DNA from: Phallusia mammillata
Taxonomy: Eukaryota; Chordata; Ascidiacea; Phlebobranchia; Ascidiidae
Direction: 5' to 3'
Assembly (NCBI GenBank): GCA_003260075.1
Contig: QLIY01000128.1
Coordinates: forward strand, 124,001-188,000
DNA length: 64,000 nt
Shown here one piece after another: positions 1-34,100 of the stretch (the stretch's first letter is position 1; each line of letters opens with the position of its first letter). A program made the translations under genes and the position numbers. The notes under the pieces were generated by a model, which searched no databases, was not told where the DNA came from, and was given only the letters and a program-made list of their open reading frames with translations.

Positions 1-144
1 GTACAAAAGTAATGCTTATTTCAATTTTTATGTCATTTTAGTAGTTGTAAATCTAATATAAATATGAACAACACCTGAAAAACAGAAATGGTCAGCTTCG
101 TTTGTGGGTATTAGCAAGAAATTTTTTAAACCAAGCCATATGTA
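1..144 (+). other. 5' flank or 5' UTR of the MAP4K gene
   Basis: AT-rich sequence before the MAP4K start codon. The stop TAA at 127-129 is in frame with the ATG at 145, so translation cannot begin further upstream in this exon. No TATA-like box or other promoter element could be assigned. Confidence 0.5.
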
Positions 145-21046
<20,902 letters not shown>

Positions 21047-22673
21047 GAAAATAGTGAAAACAGCGATGAACTTCTGCCTAAAATTGCTCCACTATCCAAA
21101 CCCTGTGCTGAAAAATTGCTGCATTAAGTTGCTGTATTCAATTTTAGCCATGGTGGCCTACATGCAGTATTGGTTGATTAAAGTTTATGTCAGAACAATT
21201 ATGTCAAAGACATTACAATTTCAAATCTTGTACCTCAAAGTCAGACTAAAGGAATTTTTCACTTTAAGTACTCAATAAAAATATTGAATAAAACTTTTTA
21301 AAAACTATTACTTTTGAGGTATTTGTGTCAAAAATCCTGAATTTTTGTGGTGATTTTATTTGTTTACTTGTTATTGCCTTTGAAAACATTTTGTCAGTAT
21401 ACATAATATATACATACAAAAATTGCTTTTTACTTTTCTTCTTTGAGCTGTCGAGGCAATCTGTAAATAGCGAATTCATTTGTAACTTTCCCCTTTCAAG
21501 GCCAATACAGCTTTTGCTTCTTGTCAAAAAACTCTTTGCTGCCACTGAAACCTTAGGTTGCTGGCTGGATCAAACATATTTGTGTTAAAATTGTCTTCAT
21601 GCGCCAGTTTTTATGTCCAGACCTTTGGGGATCTTTTTCCCCCTTGCAAATGTTTTAATGGGAAGTAAAGCATTGCTTGTGTCATCACTCGGTGGATGAC
21701 AACAGTCTAAATGTTTTGCACTTGAATATACTGTATACTAGCAACTTGGATTTTGCCAAAAGTTGGCCAACAATGTGCATTAAAGGTCACAAAAAACAGT
21801 TTCATTTCTAAAATAAACCTATTTATTGGTGGTGAAAATTCTTTTTATATATATGGTAGACATTTTTATCTATGCCGAAGGTTGAAATTATTTAGTAGGT
21901 CATTAACTGGTTGGGCAACCGCAAATTGTAGTTTTTCTGCACTTTGTAATTTGTTTGTTGGCAAATTTAATGCAGCCTTGTATCCGGAATTCAAATACAT
22001 TGTTGAACTTGGTATGAAATTGATTATTTCATTGGTTATTACTGGCTACTGTCAAGCTTCACCTTGGTCAATCCCATAAACTAATACCAAACAAACGTGA
22101 AATTGTTATTTACGAACCTTTTACTTACCGCTGGACTGCATTTGTTTGTTACTGCATGTTTTACAAGCCCTATTCAGGGTTGCTACATTGCCTAACCCCC
22201 ACAACCATTTAACTAACACCCTTTTTCTGTTTGCTTCTTTTACTCTTTAAAACGTTTTTATTCCTATGCTTGGTTTCTCTTCTGTTGTAAAAGACACTGC
22301 AAACATTAATTGTGCATTTGAACTTGCAAATTAGTCGGTATATTTGCATAATAAATCTTAGGATACGAAAATGTTAACCAACACCCTATGTTTAGGGTTA
22401 AAGCCCAAACTTCGTCAGCTTTTTGCATCTGTTTTTAATTGTATTTGCTCTTTGAGGACTATATAATAAATTTGTGAATTTACATATTTAGTGTGCATTC
22501 ATTCCAGTATCGACAAAAACACACACAAAAAAATCAACATTTTATACTGTAGCACATATTTAGTGAACTTATATATAATTTATAGTGAACTGGTCCTCAA
22601 TTACGACAACAGAAAACAACGTTTTTCGATCTTAAGAAACGGGAAAGAATTTAGGGGATAACATATTAAATGT
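21047..22673. other. Intergenic stretch between two convergent genes
   Basis: AATAAA hexamers at 21274-21279 and 21287-21292 lie about 230 nt after the MAP4K stop and are good candidates for its polyadenylation signal. The rest is AT-rich with no coding pattern, RNA gene or obvious repeat that I can support. The ACADL gene ends at 22674 on the opposite strand, so the two genes face tail to tail. Confidence 0.5.
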
Positions 22674-25600
22674 TCAAGGATCCTTAAGGATTTGCCTGGC
22701 AATTAATTCTTTCATAATCTCATTGCTTCCACCATAAATGGTCTGAACACGAGCATCAACATACGCTCTGGAAATAGGATATTCCCACATGAATCCCCAT
22801 CCTCCATGCAACTGAACACATCTGTATGCCACAGTGTTGTTCAAGTCGGTGATGTAGTATTTAGCCATCGAAGCAGTTGATGTATCCAGTTTTCCAATGT
22901 TGTGCAGAGCGTTGCATTGATCTAAGAAGGCTCTAGCCACTGCAGTCTGTAATGTAAGATGTTTCCACTAATAAGAATGTAAGGTGCTAAGAAAATAGAT
23001 AACACAATTTGTCAATAGGTGGTTATGTATGTTTCCCAACAACCCACCTATGAAAGTAATTTTTGCCTATGCAGTACAGGGGGGGGGGATTGCATTGATC
23101 TAAAAAGGCTCTAGCCACAGCAGTCTGTAATGTAAGACGTTTCCACTAATAAGAATGTAACGTGCTAAGAAAATAGATAACACAATTTGTCAATAGGTGG
23201 TTATGTAAGTTTCCCAACAACCCACCTATGAAAGTAATTTTTGCCTATGCAGTACATTTAAGTTAATTAAGTGTACTACACACTTGAAAAGGTTAAGAGC
23301 AGGGCTGCCAATGAGAATTTCAACAAAACCCAAGACTCACAGCAAAATAACCCAAGAATTTAAATGAAAACCCAANCAGCCAATTTATGTTGGATGGTTT
23401 GCAACTGGGAAAGTGTTTTTCCAAATGCCTTTCGCTGTTTTACATAATCTCTAGTTTCTTCGAACATGAATTCACATGCAGCCATGCACAAGTTGGCAAT
23501 TAGAAGTCGTTCTTGTGGCAATTCTTGCATAAGCTGATAGAAACCCTTGTTCAAACCAGCTTCACCACCAAGCAATGCACTGGATGGTAATCTGCAGTCT
23601 TCGAAGAAAAGTTCTGAAGTATCCTGAATCAATACAAATGTGTAATTTTGCATATTTTTAGGTGTTTTAATGTGTGTGTTTTTCGCATTTGTTGACCTTA
23701 CACCTTCAGTGTGTTTGTCAAAAATGTTTTGAACAAAGTGCGAATTGAAATTTTTGTCAAGCGTTTTCGGACAAAAAAATGCGATTGCATGTTAATTTAC
23801 ATTGAGACAAAACAGCCCAAGTACTAAACTAGAGATCGACGCAATGACAATTGAAACTAGAAGGGTGGCTTAGCACATATTGCCCTTGCATATACAGGGG
23901 GGGGGGAACATAACCATTTGTTGACCTTACACTTTCAGTGTGTTTGTCAAAGATGTTTTGAACAAAGTGCGAATTGAAATTTTTGTCAAGCGTTTTTGGA
24001 AAAAAACTGCGACTGCATGTTAATTTACATTGAGACAAAACAGCCCAAGTAATGAACTAGAGATCGACGCAATGACAATTGAAACAATTAACACAAGCTT
24101 GCACTGAGCATTAGTTTGTGTAATCGCATGCCATACTAAATAGGGTTACCAGACATCCAGAATTTTTCCCAGACATGTCCAGAATTCGGGGGTATAGTCT
24201 GTGTCGGGAAATAATTTTTAAATACGCCAGAATTCCGTATCAGATAAGCAGCCTACAAGTTAGGTGCCCAAAATTGCCTTGCTGGAGTGATTCAAGCAAA
24301 AGGGCAAATGCCTTATTACATTAATATTCAAAACCGACTGATTGGTTTCTTCACTTATTTCAGCAAGGATGTTTAAAGCGATTTGTGTGGTCTTCGATTC
24401 TATGAAATGGACAATGGATTTTTCTGATCCAAAATTACCTGAGCCTTTAATCCCATCTTTTTCAAAGGCTTCCCTTTTGTGAATCCTGGGGTGTCTGCAT
24501 CCACCAGAAATAAGCTGATGCCATGTGCAGCAGATTTCGCATCTTTGTCTGTGATCGCAACCACAATAACGACGTCGCACATGAAACCATTTGTAATGAA
24601 GACTTTGCTTCCATTCAGTATCCAGTCATCACCATCTCTTTTGGCAAAAGTGCGAACACCCTGTTAAAAAGAATAATTTAATTTTTTTACGAAGCATTTA
24701 TTGCAGTGTTTCATACCGGAACGGAACGTTATACCGGAACGAAATAAATAATTTTTGGCTCAAATACCGGAACGAAATACCGAAATAAAAAATATTCAAA
24801 ATACCGGAACGGANAACGGAACGGAACGTTATACCGGAACGAAATAAATAATTTTTGGCTCAAATACCGGAACGAAATACCGAAATAAAAAATATTCAAA
24901 ATACAGGAACGGAACGAAATATCGGTATTTTTTATTCCGGTATTTCATTCTGGACATTTGACATGAAACAATTGCTAACAATTTCGCGCTGTTAAGCTAT
25001 AATAAAAAATTAGTCCCTGCAATTTACATCTGTTTGACCATCTTTGACAAATGTTATGTGACGTAACAACTACCGACAATAATTCTTGTGTGTTGCAACT
25101 TTCTTTCTTTTTTCGCTTAATAGTTGCAAAGACCACAAAGAAATGTTCGTTTGTTAAGACCGAAATACCGAAAAATACCGTTATAAATTTATTTCGGTCA
25201 GACCGGAACGAAATGAAAATATCGGTCCAGAACGAAATAACGAAATAAATAATTTGCTCAGAACGAATAACGTTATTTGGTTTCGTTCCGTTCCGGTATG
25301 AAACACTGATTTATTCAATACATTAGTAGAAAAAAAGGTAAAAATGTAAAATTTGATGAAAAATGTGTAATAATTAAACACAAAAATAGCAATGTAAAGG
25401 CTATCAAATAAATTTTCACGACTACCAACTTGCATTTTGGCTGGATGACAATACCATGGATATGCTAAGAACAACTGGTTCGAAAATCGGTTTTAACCAC
25501 CAGTTGACCTCTGCCACATTTACACCAATACATATATGGGCAAAAAGTAAAAAGGCAATCTTATTTGTTGCATGACAGGGTGTGGGAAAATGATCCAATT

Positions 25601-26194
25601 CAACACACTGCGAGCATTATGGCAATGAATACTGTGAGAAAAGCAATCAATTACCTGCAAATCACTTCCTGCAGACGGCTCCGTCATGGCAATTGCACCA
25701 ATTCGCTTGCCCGCTGTCATATCTGGAATATATTTGGCAATCTGCTCTGGCGTACCATAATTTGTAATATATGGCATCACAATGTCAGAATGCAAGGCAA
25801 ACCCAGGGCCGGAGCAATTTACATATCCTTGCTCCTCATGAACAATAGCAGCAGATAACCAGTCACCCCCAATACCACCGTGAGTATCGGAGATGTTAAC
25901 CCCTAATAAGCCCATTTCACCAGCTTTTTGCCATACTTCTTTGCTCACATGACCAGCCTCTTCCCATTCGGAATGGTAAGGGGCAACTTCTTCTTGAAAA
26001 AACTTCCGAGCTGACTCCCGAAACATGTCATGGTCTTCGTTAAAGATGTGTCTTGTGCCAACATCAGTAAAGCGTCCGGTTTGGAAACCTTCCAACCTTA
26101 TGCCTTGAAATGAGGCTGAGCTTGAACTAAAGAGTTTGTTGAGAGGTGAATTTGGCTTTATAACTGACCGGATTGCTCTTAAGGTTGCTGCCAT
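22674..26194 (-). CDS. ACADL: Long-chain acyl-CoA dehydrogenase, mitochondrial (ACADL type)
   Basis: Four exons on the minus strand: 25655-26194, 24439-24660, 23377-23623 and 22674-22946. The product oxidises long-chain or branched acyl-CoA at C2-C3 with FAD in the mitochondrial matrix, passing electrons to ETF. The N terminus (MAATLRAIRSVIKPNSPLNK) is basic and Ser-rich like a transit peptide. Visible family motifs are EEVAPYHSEWEEAGHVSKEV, MTEPSAGSDLQ, GLKAQ-DTSELFFEDCRLP, the helix with the likely catalytic base Glu292 (ELPQERLLIA), FMFEETRDYVKQRKAFGKT and the C-terminal VQLHGGWGFMWEYPI and YGGSNEIMKELIAR. ACADL and IVD carry the base in this helix, unlike MCAD. Exon 3 breaks at the single N at 23376: it ends HKLA plus one base, and frame and family alignment both require 14 missing bases before exon 4. 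With them the protein would be about 431 aa; human ACADL has 430. An upstream in-frame ATG at 26215 would add seven residues. Confidence 0.95.
23089..23260 (-). repeat. Stitched partial copy of ACADL exon 4 and adjoining intron
   Basis: After the G run 23079-23088, bases 23089-23124 repeat the 5' part of exon 4 with two substitutions, followed by the same intron already seen at 22947-23078. This is not an additional exon; it looks like the second haplotype. Confidence 0.8.
24704..25308. mobile_element. Non-autonomous hAT-type element in ACADL intron 1
   Basis: Ends are inverted repeats of about 24 bp beginning CAGTGTTTCATACCGGAACG, with the reverse complement ending at 25308. Flanks are ATTTATTG (24696-24703) and ATTTATTC (25309-25316), a 7-of-8 match to an 8-bp target duplication as hAT elements make. 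The interior is built of repeated TACCGGAACGAAAT units and carries a duplication joined by an N at 24814. No transposase reading frame is present. Confidence 0.8.
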
Positions 26195-28155
26195 GTTGCC
26201 AGATATGAAAACCAAATATTCAACAGAATTTGGAAACTAAATGCTTGAAAAAAATAACAGTTGTGATACAATGCATTCAAGATTTTTTTCTATGAATGCT
26301 AAAATTACCCAAATATTCAAAAAAATAGGGAAAAACGTAATTACTACTTGGTAGTTAGGTTTACTAATGACGTGTTATGAATAATAATATCAAAAAATAA
26401 TATTAAAACCGACAACCAGCGTACAAAACTATTCGTTTTTCATGCATGTACTGCAAATTATACTAACCCAACATATTTCAATAAAATTAACCTAGCTTAG
26501 GCTATAATTTGTCAGTAAAGCCATTGAAAACAGCAACTATAGGCCTATAACCTGGAGGCTCGGCGCATCCAATAAAAATTGGCATTTTTTTAAATCGTTT
26601 AATTGTGCAGCGAATGCAATATGTACGTCACCGATACGCGGATTTCCTGTTACAAAGCTAAACTATACTCATACAATACCAATTTATTACCTTACAGGGC
26701 AAAATTGACCTAAACGAACACGAAGTTTATTGAATCAAGAAGCAACACACCTCAAAATCAAACTTTACTCACTGATGCAAGAAAAAGTCTCCTTTTTCAA
26801 AAGTCCAAAGTTTATTTCGTCAAGGTCGAGTTGCTCTTGGAAAAAGCATGTCATTCTCCCAACAAATGTTTAAAATAGGGGTGGGGCTTCGTTCGCAAGT
26901 TTCATTGTCATTTATTTAAAAACAAAACAATAAAACAGTCGGATATACATTTTTACACATCCTAAAATTAAAATCTAAACGTCAATAAGCGTTAAAACTT
27001 GTAAAAATACAGCACATTTTTGCTTTGAACGTAGGTCGGTATTGCGCCCGAAATTGCGTTTTTGGCGAGAGTCTATCTTCGGCAAATCTGAATATAGTTT
27101 GATAAGTGCTTTATACTGAAAGTTTAATTCTGAGACACCCAGAAACTACATGAAGAAATCAATCTTCGTCAACATGCTCATTAAGATCTAAAATGTGTAT
27201 AAAGGCATGAAACACAAAACTTCGTTAAAACTGTGTATTTTAATAAATTTGATTGTAATGTCGTTGGAACATTTCTAATAAAATGCGACTAGAGTACAGA
27301 AGTTTTCGGCCCGTTTTTATTTTATTTTAAATAACGTTCCCCTTGTGCCTCGGTTAAATTAAAAATGTAGCAACGCAAAATTGTTTGCGCCTTTTGTGCG
27401 CGGGCGAGTTGCTTCTTGGGGGGGGGGGGGGGGGGGCAAGATAAGTTTGCGAACAAGGTGATTTAAAAAAAAAACCTTTTTGGCATTGTTATAATTATTG
27501 AAACGTAACTTTTTGCAACAAACCACGTGTGTAAAGCTTTGTGGGGGGGGGGAAGATAAGTTTGCGAACAAGGTGATTTTAAAAAAAAACCTTTTGGGCA
27601 TTGTTATATTTATTGAAACGTAACTTTTTGCAACAAACCACGTGTGTAAAGCTTTGTGACTTAGTTTGTTGGTGATTTGCATTAAACAAGGTCTGTGTTT
27701 GTGATGAAGCATCTTGTAATTTTGTGCTTTTTATCAAATTTTGAATTAAACCAACGAGAAAAGTTTCCACCATGCAAAAGATAAATTTAATGCACTTCAC
27801 TTTTGCTTTTAACACAATTGAATGTTTAGTGGTTCATTGTATAAAGTTAAGATGCCATGTTTTTATTGCAATTGCAACAATATAACTGTTAATAGGATGC
27901 ACGAGAAAAAAAAAAATAAAAAAAAAAAAAAAAAAAAAAAANNNNNNNNNNNNNNNNNNNNNNNNNNNNNNNNNNNNNNNNNNNNNNNNNNNNNNNNNNN
28001 NNNNNNNNNNNNNNNNNNNNNNNNNNNNNNNNNNNNNNNNNNNNNNNNNNNNNNNNNNNNNNNNNNNNNNNNNNNNNNNNNNNNNNNNNNNNNNNNNNNN
28101 NNNNNNNNGTGTTATTCTAGTAGGTAAATACCTGCTTTGATCATTTTTTACAGAA
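26195..28155. other. Divergent upstream region between ACADL and the MTUS-like gene, with assembly gap
   Basis: This region should hold the promoters of both divergent genes. There is no supportable coding sequence. Two copies of a segment (about 27437-27542 and 27553-27658) flank the G run 27543-27552; another G run lies at 27418-27436. A poly-A tract (27906-27941) runs straight into 167 N characters (27942-28108). Part of the 5' end of the MTUS-like gene may lie in that gap. Confidence 0.6.
27942..28108. other. Assembly gap (167 N)
   Basis: Run of N preceded by an A-rich homopolymer. It lies just upstream of the first recognised exon of the MTUS-like gene, whose splice acceptor (TTTTTTACAG) directly precedes the ATG, implying an upstream 5' UTR exon that may be hidden here. 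Confidence 0.99.
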
Positions 28156-31100
28156 ATGGAACAGCCACTTGAAAATATTTCTCTTGAAGCCAAATGCCTT
28201 GAAAACCAATGGGTTGATCCAATAATAAAAAAGTTGGAGGCAAGATTTTAAAATTATTATTTATTAAATTGTGTTAATTCCAACAATAAAATTGAAACAA
28301 CCTGTTTTCTGCAGAATTCACCTTTTTCACCAACACACATAACACCTGGTAAGAAATCGTTGTTTTATTTAATTATGTGCAAAGTGGTAAAAATCTGTAA
28401 ATGTAAAAAGGTGAGAAACTGGAAGGTGATGCATCAGTTGGAATGGACTCTTCAGTGTCACTTATTGATTTGGAAAACATGTGTGAAGTTGATGACCTTC
28501 AATTTGTGAACAAAACCCCAGAAAAGGTAAAACACCATTTTAAGTTAATTAGTAACCATTAAACCAAATTCAGGAAATTTAAATGTAGTAGCCAGCTGTA
28601 TTGTTTTTAATCATGTTATAATTCCAAATCAAGTTTACAAAGCTTCCATATTATTGTTAACACCAAGTTTACAAAGCTCTTCTGGTCAGCAGAGCTCGAG
28701 ATCTGAAAACTTGATTATGCCTGGCAGCAATAGCTTATAGTTAACATGTTTTATTGCAAACTTTAATATTGTAACCCACAGTGCAATAAAACATAGTTGT
28801 CATGTAAAAATTATGTTTTAGTTTTGATTTAACCTACCTTTCAAGTCTGTGTCCAGCGTTTTAATGTATGGTTTAAACCAGTGGTTCTCATTCTGCGGTA
28901 CACATACCACTGGTGGTACGCCAGACCTTTTCATGTGGTACGTGTTTGACTTTCTGTTATTTTCAAAGTCAGAATTAAAATCAGTTCTGTTTTTGGGCAA
29001 AACTCATGTTTTGAGCATTCTGTTGATATTGGTACCTTAGTCTACCCCAGTGGTTCCCAAACTTTTTTCTTTGAAGGCGCATTTTAGAAAAAACAAAAAT
29101 TATTTGGCGCACTTCGAACATTTGAATAAAAATATATTTGAATTTTTTTATTTCAGTTTTAAATGGCACAGCAAATTAGCTGACAAATGCACTAACTATG
29201 GGGTCATAAAGCCGCTATACAGGTCACTCTTATAGTTAAATAGCCCAGTTGAACATCACAGAGACGTGGAGCATGTTGGCCTAGTGGTCTAAGCACCTGG
29301 TACTACTATTCTACTAGATTGATTTTAATTTCAATATTTTTTGCGGCACACCTAATGACATCTCGCGGCACACTGGTGTGCCACGGCGCATAGTTTGGGA
29401 ACCACTGGTCTACCCATTCAAACAGGGTTTATGTGGTATGCAGTGATAGAAAAAGTCGTCACATGGTATGTAATAGTAAAAGATTAAGAACCACTGATTA
29501 AACCTATATAATTTCACTCAAATAAATTACATTGCAATCTGTTCATAACAAAACTCTAATGCTAAACATGTCATATAATTTTTGGTCAACAGAAACAACT
29601 TAGCCATAATGATGAATTGGACCTAGGGGCTTCACCAATACCATTTGCAGAAGAAATGGATGCTAGAATTGCCAAAACACCAACCAGTTATGTGCCACAG
29701 GTTTGTCCTATGGGTTTTGTTGAAACTGATACATCTTATTGTCCGGACATTCTGTCTGTGTGTGCCTTGTGTCAATATACTGGCTTTCTTCAATGTGTAT
29801 TTTGTCTAGACTTGGTATGTGAGGTTAAGATGTAGCAATAAGCTTTTTATGGAACTTTGGAAACAACTGGTAAATATTACACATAGCATCAAAAACTTAT
29901 AGTGGTAAAATGCACGTATGCCATGTTGAAATCAGTGGTTCCCACCCGGAGAGGAATTTTAAAAATTGAGGGGAGAAATTTACTTCAATCTGTACATGTG
30001 GTTTGTACTTAGACACTGAAGCTCTGGGAATATAACATGTGAAGCTGATAAAAGACCCAATTTTAAATGATTTTTGTATGGTTTATCATGTACTATGTAT
30101 TTAATTAGCGAGGAATTTATCGAAAAAGTTGGGAACCGTTGGTTTAAATGTCATATATTGTACATGTATATAAAAAGCACCAAGTGCAAATTTTTGCAGA
30201 GTTTAGGCTTTAAGTATTATATATGCAATGTCAATTGCATAGCATTATGTGAAAAGGAAGTGTTACACAGGAACTCTGGTATCATGTCACAAGTTGTAAC
30301 CTCCCAGGTTGATTTTATTTAGGTATCCTCGCCATTTCACACCACTGAAGGCAACGGCCAAAAGCGACAATTTACCATTCCGTCTACCACTGCATCACCA
30401 ATTAGCACAGGTATTACAATAAGGACAAATACTATTAAATCGAAATCTCTATTTGTTTTTGATATTGTATTTGTATTAAAAATTAATTGTTTGCACCAAG
30501 TATAATTGTTCCAATCCTACATAATTTCATATTGCCTAAGTTTAAAGCAATTTTGTTAAGGTTTGTGCATGGCAAGGCTTTCATTTTGTCGTGTATTTAA
30601 TTTCAGCCAGCTAGTATATCGAGTTTTTGAAATATTTATGCCAGTCTTATGTTGTCTAGGTAACATCGTGGCATCTACTCCCTTTCACAACAGAAACCAC
30701 TTATCGTCCGTTTCTGAAGCTTTCGAATTTCCAGTCAACACCACTTATAATATTGGCGAAAAAGGTAAAAATGACAAGTTCAAAATGTCAGTTAGCTATC
30801 AATTTACAAAGGTAAAGAAGGATTAAATGCAGAAAAATTGCAGAAGAATGGTCAATTATATATAAAAAATACATTACAACTGTCTGATCTTAAAGAAAAT
30901 GGATTTCTTTAGTATAACATATATGTAAAAACTATTACTTAAAAACGGTTTTGTTCTTTTGAAAACAATATATCAAAAATATGTTAATTACAAAGGTCCA
31001 TGGAATTGCAAAACCTGTAATATAGGAGGCATGAGAAGAAATAAAAAATAAAGAGCACTGCTATATATATGTCACAAACAATAAACAGTGTACCAAGAAA

Positions 31101-34100
31101 TAAATTGCAGTGGTGACAGTGAAAAACTAGTGACTTTGTTGCAAACCAGGCCCTTAAGTACAAAGCCTAATAAAAAATCTGAATTGAATTCACATGTATT
31201 TTGACTTCAGACACTGCAGCAGCTAATGCCACATTTTCCAAACCTGCCAATGCAACGTATGACGCCGGCATCCAACCGACCACCCAACCACGTCTTAACT
31301 CTACATACAATGCTGCAACCACAGCAGCACCTAATACCACAGCTCCATTGGGAAATGCAACATTCAATATCGAAACGGCTGATACCAAAGCCAACCCTAG
31401 CAACGCAACTTTCGACAAACCAGGCCCAACTGCCAAAGTCAACACTACGTTCAGCAGGGATAGGTCACCTGGAAAAGCACGTAACAGCGTGGAAGTTACA
31501 TTTAGTCAATTTACAGACACTGGTGTGCCAAGCAAAGAGTTGCAGCCCTCATTTGAGTCGTCAGACATTAGCCGCACTGACAGCACAGGTATGGCTTGTG
31601 TGAAAAACGGGTTAGGTTGGGCAATTTCGTCTGAAGTGTCATAGCGTTTTGAGCTTGTTTATTTGTTCGCCGGTTTCAACCATCTTTGGTTTAGGCCCTC
31701 GGGTCCAGTCTCGTGTCGCAATTTCCAGGGATTTTTATGTCTGCGTATTGCCTTTGGGTGCGTTTTAAGATAGACACGCTATTTTAGCGACCTTTATAAC
31801 TTTAAAACTACCCTGTCATTACTCTAGGCTGGATTATTATTTGCAAAAAATGACATTTCAGCACGAAAAACTGTATTTTGTGTTTTTTTAATCTTATCCA
31901 AAACAGCTTAAATGGATTTGCAATAAAGTTTAAATTATTAAGGGCGCTTGTAAAAATGCGCAAAATGCGTTCGTGTCAACAACAGTTTTATAACAGCAGG
32001 GGGGGGGGGCCAGCACGAAAAACTGTATCAGTTTTATAACAGCAGCAAAATGCGCGTAAATTTTTATTAGCAGGCCCTTGCTACACCAGCATAGTTTAAT
32101 GTTTAACCTCAAATTAAAATCAAGCTGTCTGTATGTGCAACCGCTGTGAAAAAAATGCCACAAAATCTCTGCGTTGCTTCACCGTTTTCCCTTAGTGCCT
32201 GACAGGCCAAGTTATTTCGTTTATTTGTTCAGATCAGTGAAGTGGCTTTCGTCCCTAGGGACCCTAGCTTTTGAGACATCCTGTTTTATATTCTTTCCCG
32301 TTTCAAACCAGTGTATAGCTAGTAGTGCTTGCGGCGTTGGCGCTATGAATGGCCTGTAACTTCCGTAGTGTCGTTTTAATTCCTAGTTATGCCCCACCAG
32401 TTATACGCGGCAATATTTCGCCGTAAAGCTGAGCAAAAGTTAATGGGCTCGTCCGTTAGTCACACTATTGGTTTAACAGTTTTTTAGGCATTTAGACCTC
32501 CAGATTTTTGCATGTGCAACCCTGCCGTTGCTTTGTTAGTAAATGCAGCATTACTGAATTATGTTGCATAGACTATCGAAGCATTGGCCGGTGTTGGCGC
32601 TCTCTACACTTTAGCAAAGATGTATGTACTTCAACTTTGATGGCAAGTCCACTTACATACAACTCTTACCGTTGTTATATGCCACTATTCAGCTTTGGTG
32701 ATGCGAAACTAGATGTGCCATTACGGGTACTTAAGCCAACCACAACTTTAGAACCATTCCACTGGGATTACTAGGATGTCTAGTGACATGCCAGTACTCT
32801 TTATAAGGCAATAGTGCGCCATTGATGTACGTAGTGAAATAGCTTTGCATAAGGTTAAACACTATGTGCTTAATGTACAGGTTAAGGCCCATGTTATAAG
32901 TGTATCCCTGTTTAAACCAGCGTTTTAAGTTTTCAATGACCCTTGCGTTTTTTCATGTCTTTGGTGTTAGGCAGCGACGGAATGGATGACGCATTTGTGC
33001 CGGCCACCGTAGCCTCATCTACGTCAGCGACACGTCGTCAAAGGAAGACTTTACGCAGACCTCTAGCGTTAGTGGTAAGTTAATGCAACCGTAACACAAC
33101 TTGTAAATCCAATACTTCAGCTAAACAGCAACCGCTTAAGGCAATAAGCCGTAGGTTTTAACATAGGGTGAAGCCTGCTTTTTGATGTTTTTTTAGCTAT
33201 ACCGTTTTTTCTATTGATAAATAATTTATAGTGTTTGCATTTGCCCGCTGGAATGTATTCCTGTATTCCATATCGTTAAGTTCAACTTATTAAAGTAAAC
33301 GGACAGAGATAAGATAACAATTAGACATACAGAATTAAAACAACACATTACATATTAATACTGTAACAAAAATTGGTTTGCGATAACTTTTACGTAGCGT
33401 ACATTTTACATCTATTGTTCAATAAGGCGTTACTGTGTTTTACGAATTATATACATTACCATAAAAACTGAATACCAGCAAAAAAATCAAAAATTCGGCG
33501 CCCAATAACGCTTGGCCACCCCTGGCTACTGAAGCACAAATCTGTTTTGTTTGAAACCAGTGTTCGCTTGGTCTTTGCAAGAATTGTTGTGCTTACCCAC
33601 TGTGGTCAAGCTGCTATATAGGCTTGGGTTACGCTGATGCCATTGTCCTGATATGTTCCAGTGTAGGTCGAATTCGCGCTACGTAACCTGTAGTAAACAG
33701 AATTAAGGGACAAAACGGTAAAACCTACTTCTACTTATTTGTAATTTAACCTAGTAATATTTACCTAAAGGTGCTAGCTAATGTTTTTCAAACCAAACTG
33801 ATTTTGGCATTTGGGGAGCAAAGGGCTAAAAGTGAAATGTATATTCTTTCTTTGGTTCAAAAGAAGACTTTGCATTCGTACAAGTATTTTAAAAAACTTT
33901 GTTTGAAAAAAAAAACGGTTACATGGCTATTTGTACTTTTATTTATGGGGTCAGCTCTAAAAAAACAAAAAAAAACAGATTATGCGAAAGTGAAGTATTT
34001 TTTATCAATGAATCCAAAATCTTATTTATTCCCCACGAGTAATAGCCGTGCCGATTCTCTAAAGACCAACAAAATTCTGCAAATTGCTTAAGAGACATCG

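Noticed and set aside
24260-24580. Alternative-frame ORF over ACADL exon 2
   Set aside because: It is a shadow frame; the true frame carries the conserved dehydrogenase sequence with matching splice sites.
33771-34091. 106-codon open frame rich in Lys and Phe
   Set aside because: Lies in an intron, A/T-homopolymer driven, no recognisable family, no supporting splice or start context.
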